Of a DNA stretch of 64,000 nucleotides, positions 63,217-64,000 are shown piece by piece. Source of the DNA: Larimichthys crocea (taxonomy: Eukaryota > Chordata > Actinopteri > Sciaenidae); assembly GCF_000972845.2 (NCBI RefSeq), contig NC_040016.1, positions 11,428,701 through 11,492,700 on the forward strand, read 5' to 3'. A model generated the notes under the pieces. It did not search any database and had not been told where the DNA came from. It saw nothing but the letters and a program-made list of their open reading frames with translations. Within the stretch, counting starts at the first letter, position 1, and every line of letters starts with the position of its first letter. A program made the position numbers and the translations under genes.

Positions 63217-64000
63217 TGACATATTGTTAAGTTGTTATAGGCTCACTATCGGAGGACAGTAGAGTTTTCTTTTGTTCTTTCTTTCTACAGCCTGCATAAT
63301 GACTTAACATAGTTGATTCCAGCTTCATTAAGCGTGACGTGGGACCAAAAATACATCAAATAAAATAAATCAAAATATTTTTAGATTGCCGTCTTAAAAT
63401 AGTATTAGTACTGCTTAGTCTAACGATTCCCACTAACAAATGTGATCCGTGCAAAATGGGACATAACTCACAACAAAGGAAAAGTGCATCATACGGCAAT
63501 AGGTGGCTAATTGCTAATAAAATGCTGAAAATGGAAAATAGAACACTGGAAATAAAACACTTGGCCTGAAAAGTAGAACAATAGACCTGTTTTTCTTCAT
63601 CATATCTACTTTGTTTTGAATAACTAGCAAAGCCACATGTGCAGAGGACAGTTGGAGGTACAAATCTGAGGCTCTTCTGCTGATTGCGAGTTCACTTCAA
63701 CCTTCAGGCTCTCCATAGATCACTATACTGCCAAGTCATACACGGGGAGCCATCAATTAATCTTTTATCTTTAACCGTCCGCAGACAGCATTTGGCTTTA
63801 GAGAGGATAAAGCTGCCGATATTCTGTATTGTGTTATCGTCAACAAATCCCATGAAAAGACCAAAACCAACAATGCGTTAATGTGTCCCTCAGTGCTTTC
63901 AGACTTCCCCTATTCAGAAATATATAAACACAACATCACTCAATAACAGGAGCAAACAGTGTTAAGAACTATTTTCAGCCACGAATGCTGGTGTGTAATT

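Larger units (their letters stand above)
58984..64000 (-). other. ptprg: 5' intron of ptprg (partial), upstream of exon W1
   Basis: This is the downstream end of the intron that separates the signal-peptide exon from W1. No initiator exon is visible: I looked on the minus strand for a Met, a hydrophobic leader and a GT donor in phase 1, and found no convincing case. The acceptor is a pyrimidine-rich CCTCCCACAG next to 58984. Contents recognised are a 300-bp block present twice, a pair of 58-bp direct repeats, and a CA microsatellite at 61491-61528. In vertebrate ptprg the first intron is very long, so an exon 1 beyond 64000 is expected. Confidence 0.75.

Noticed and set aside
1..64000. A nested or antisense gene, bacterial operon, virus or other new system
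   Set aside because: All coding signal is explained by the ptprg exons. Remaining open frames are short, without domains or splice partners.

Overview
The window looks like intronic and exonic DNA from a ray-finned fish, probably a percomorph-type teleost. It holds short vertebrate-style exons with GT-AG borders, introns from about 100 bp to about 27 kb, many microsatellites, and several dispersed repeats that I recognise from teleost genomes. There is no sign of bacterial, viral or plasmid organisation. The species cannot be named from sequence alone.

One gene explains all the coding signal: ptprg, receptor-type protein tyrosine phosphatase gamma, on the minus strand. Thirteen consecutive internal exons were located (2262 coding bases, about 754 codons). 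Every exon junction keeps frame, and the joined product matches the vertebrate protein from just after the signal peptide to the juxtamembrane segment. From high to low coordinates the exons encode the N-terminal extracellular stub (58879-58983), a carbonic-anhydrase-like domain (W2-W7, 32127-32306 down to 13559-13751), one fibronectin type III domain (8318-8502 and 5191-5299), a short connector (5034-5083), a long Ser/Thr-rich and acidic linker in one 739-base exon (4189-4927), the membrane-spanning exon (3149-3287) and the juxtamembrane exon (412-503). Exon 1 with the start codon and signal peptide should lie above 64000, and the two phosphatase domains below position 1. Neither is in view. 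I cannot tell whether this is the ptprga or the ptprgb copy.

The exons work as one protein. The CA-like and FN3 domains form the ligand-binding ectodomain, which binds contactins in the known family. The linker is a glycosylated spacer, followed by one membrane pass that leads to the intracellular phosphatase. The CA-like domain keeps only one of the three zinc-binding histidines, so it should be a binding module and not an enzyme.

The rest is intron. Recognisable content includes a MITE-like element with imperfect terminal inverted repeats (10311-10580), a hAT-type short element (31641-31966), a teleost repeat with an AT-rich inverted-repeat look (39189-39350), two loci of one 'mis-spaced' dispersed repeat family (19192-19388 and 47706-48105), a microdispersed repeat at 52866-53096, and a roughly 300-bp block present twice in the 5' intron (59237-59540 and 62754-63064). 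The largest intron (32307-58878) is 26.6 kb and shows no convincing exon. The most useful oddities are CA repeats close to both ends of the intron between exons W6 and W7, and the apparent lack of the alternatively used juxtamembrane cassette exon known from mammals. I found no new multi-gene system here.
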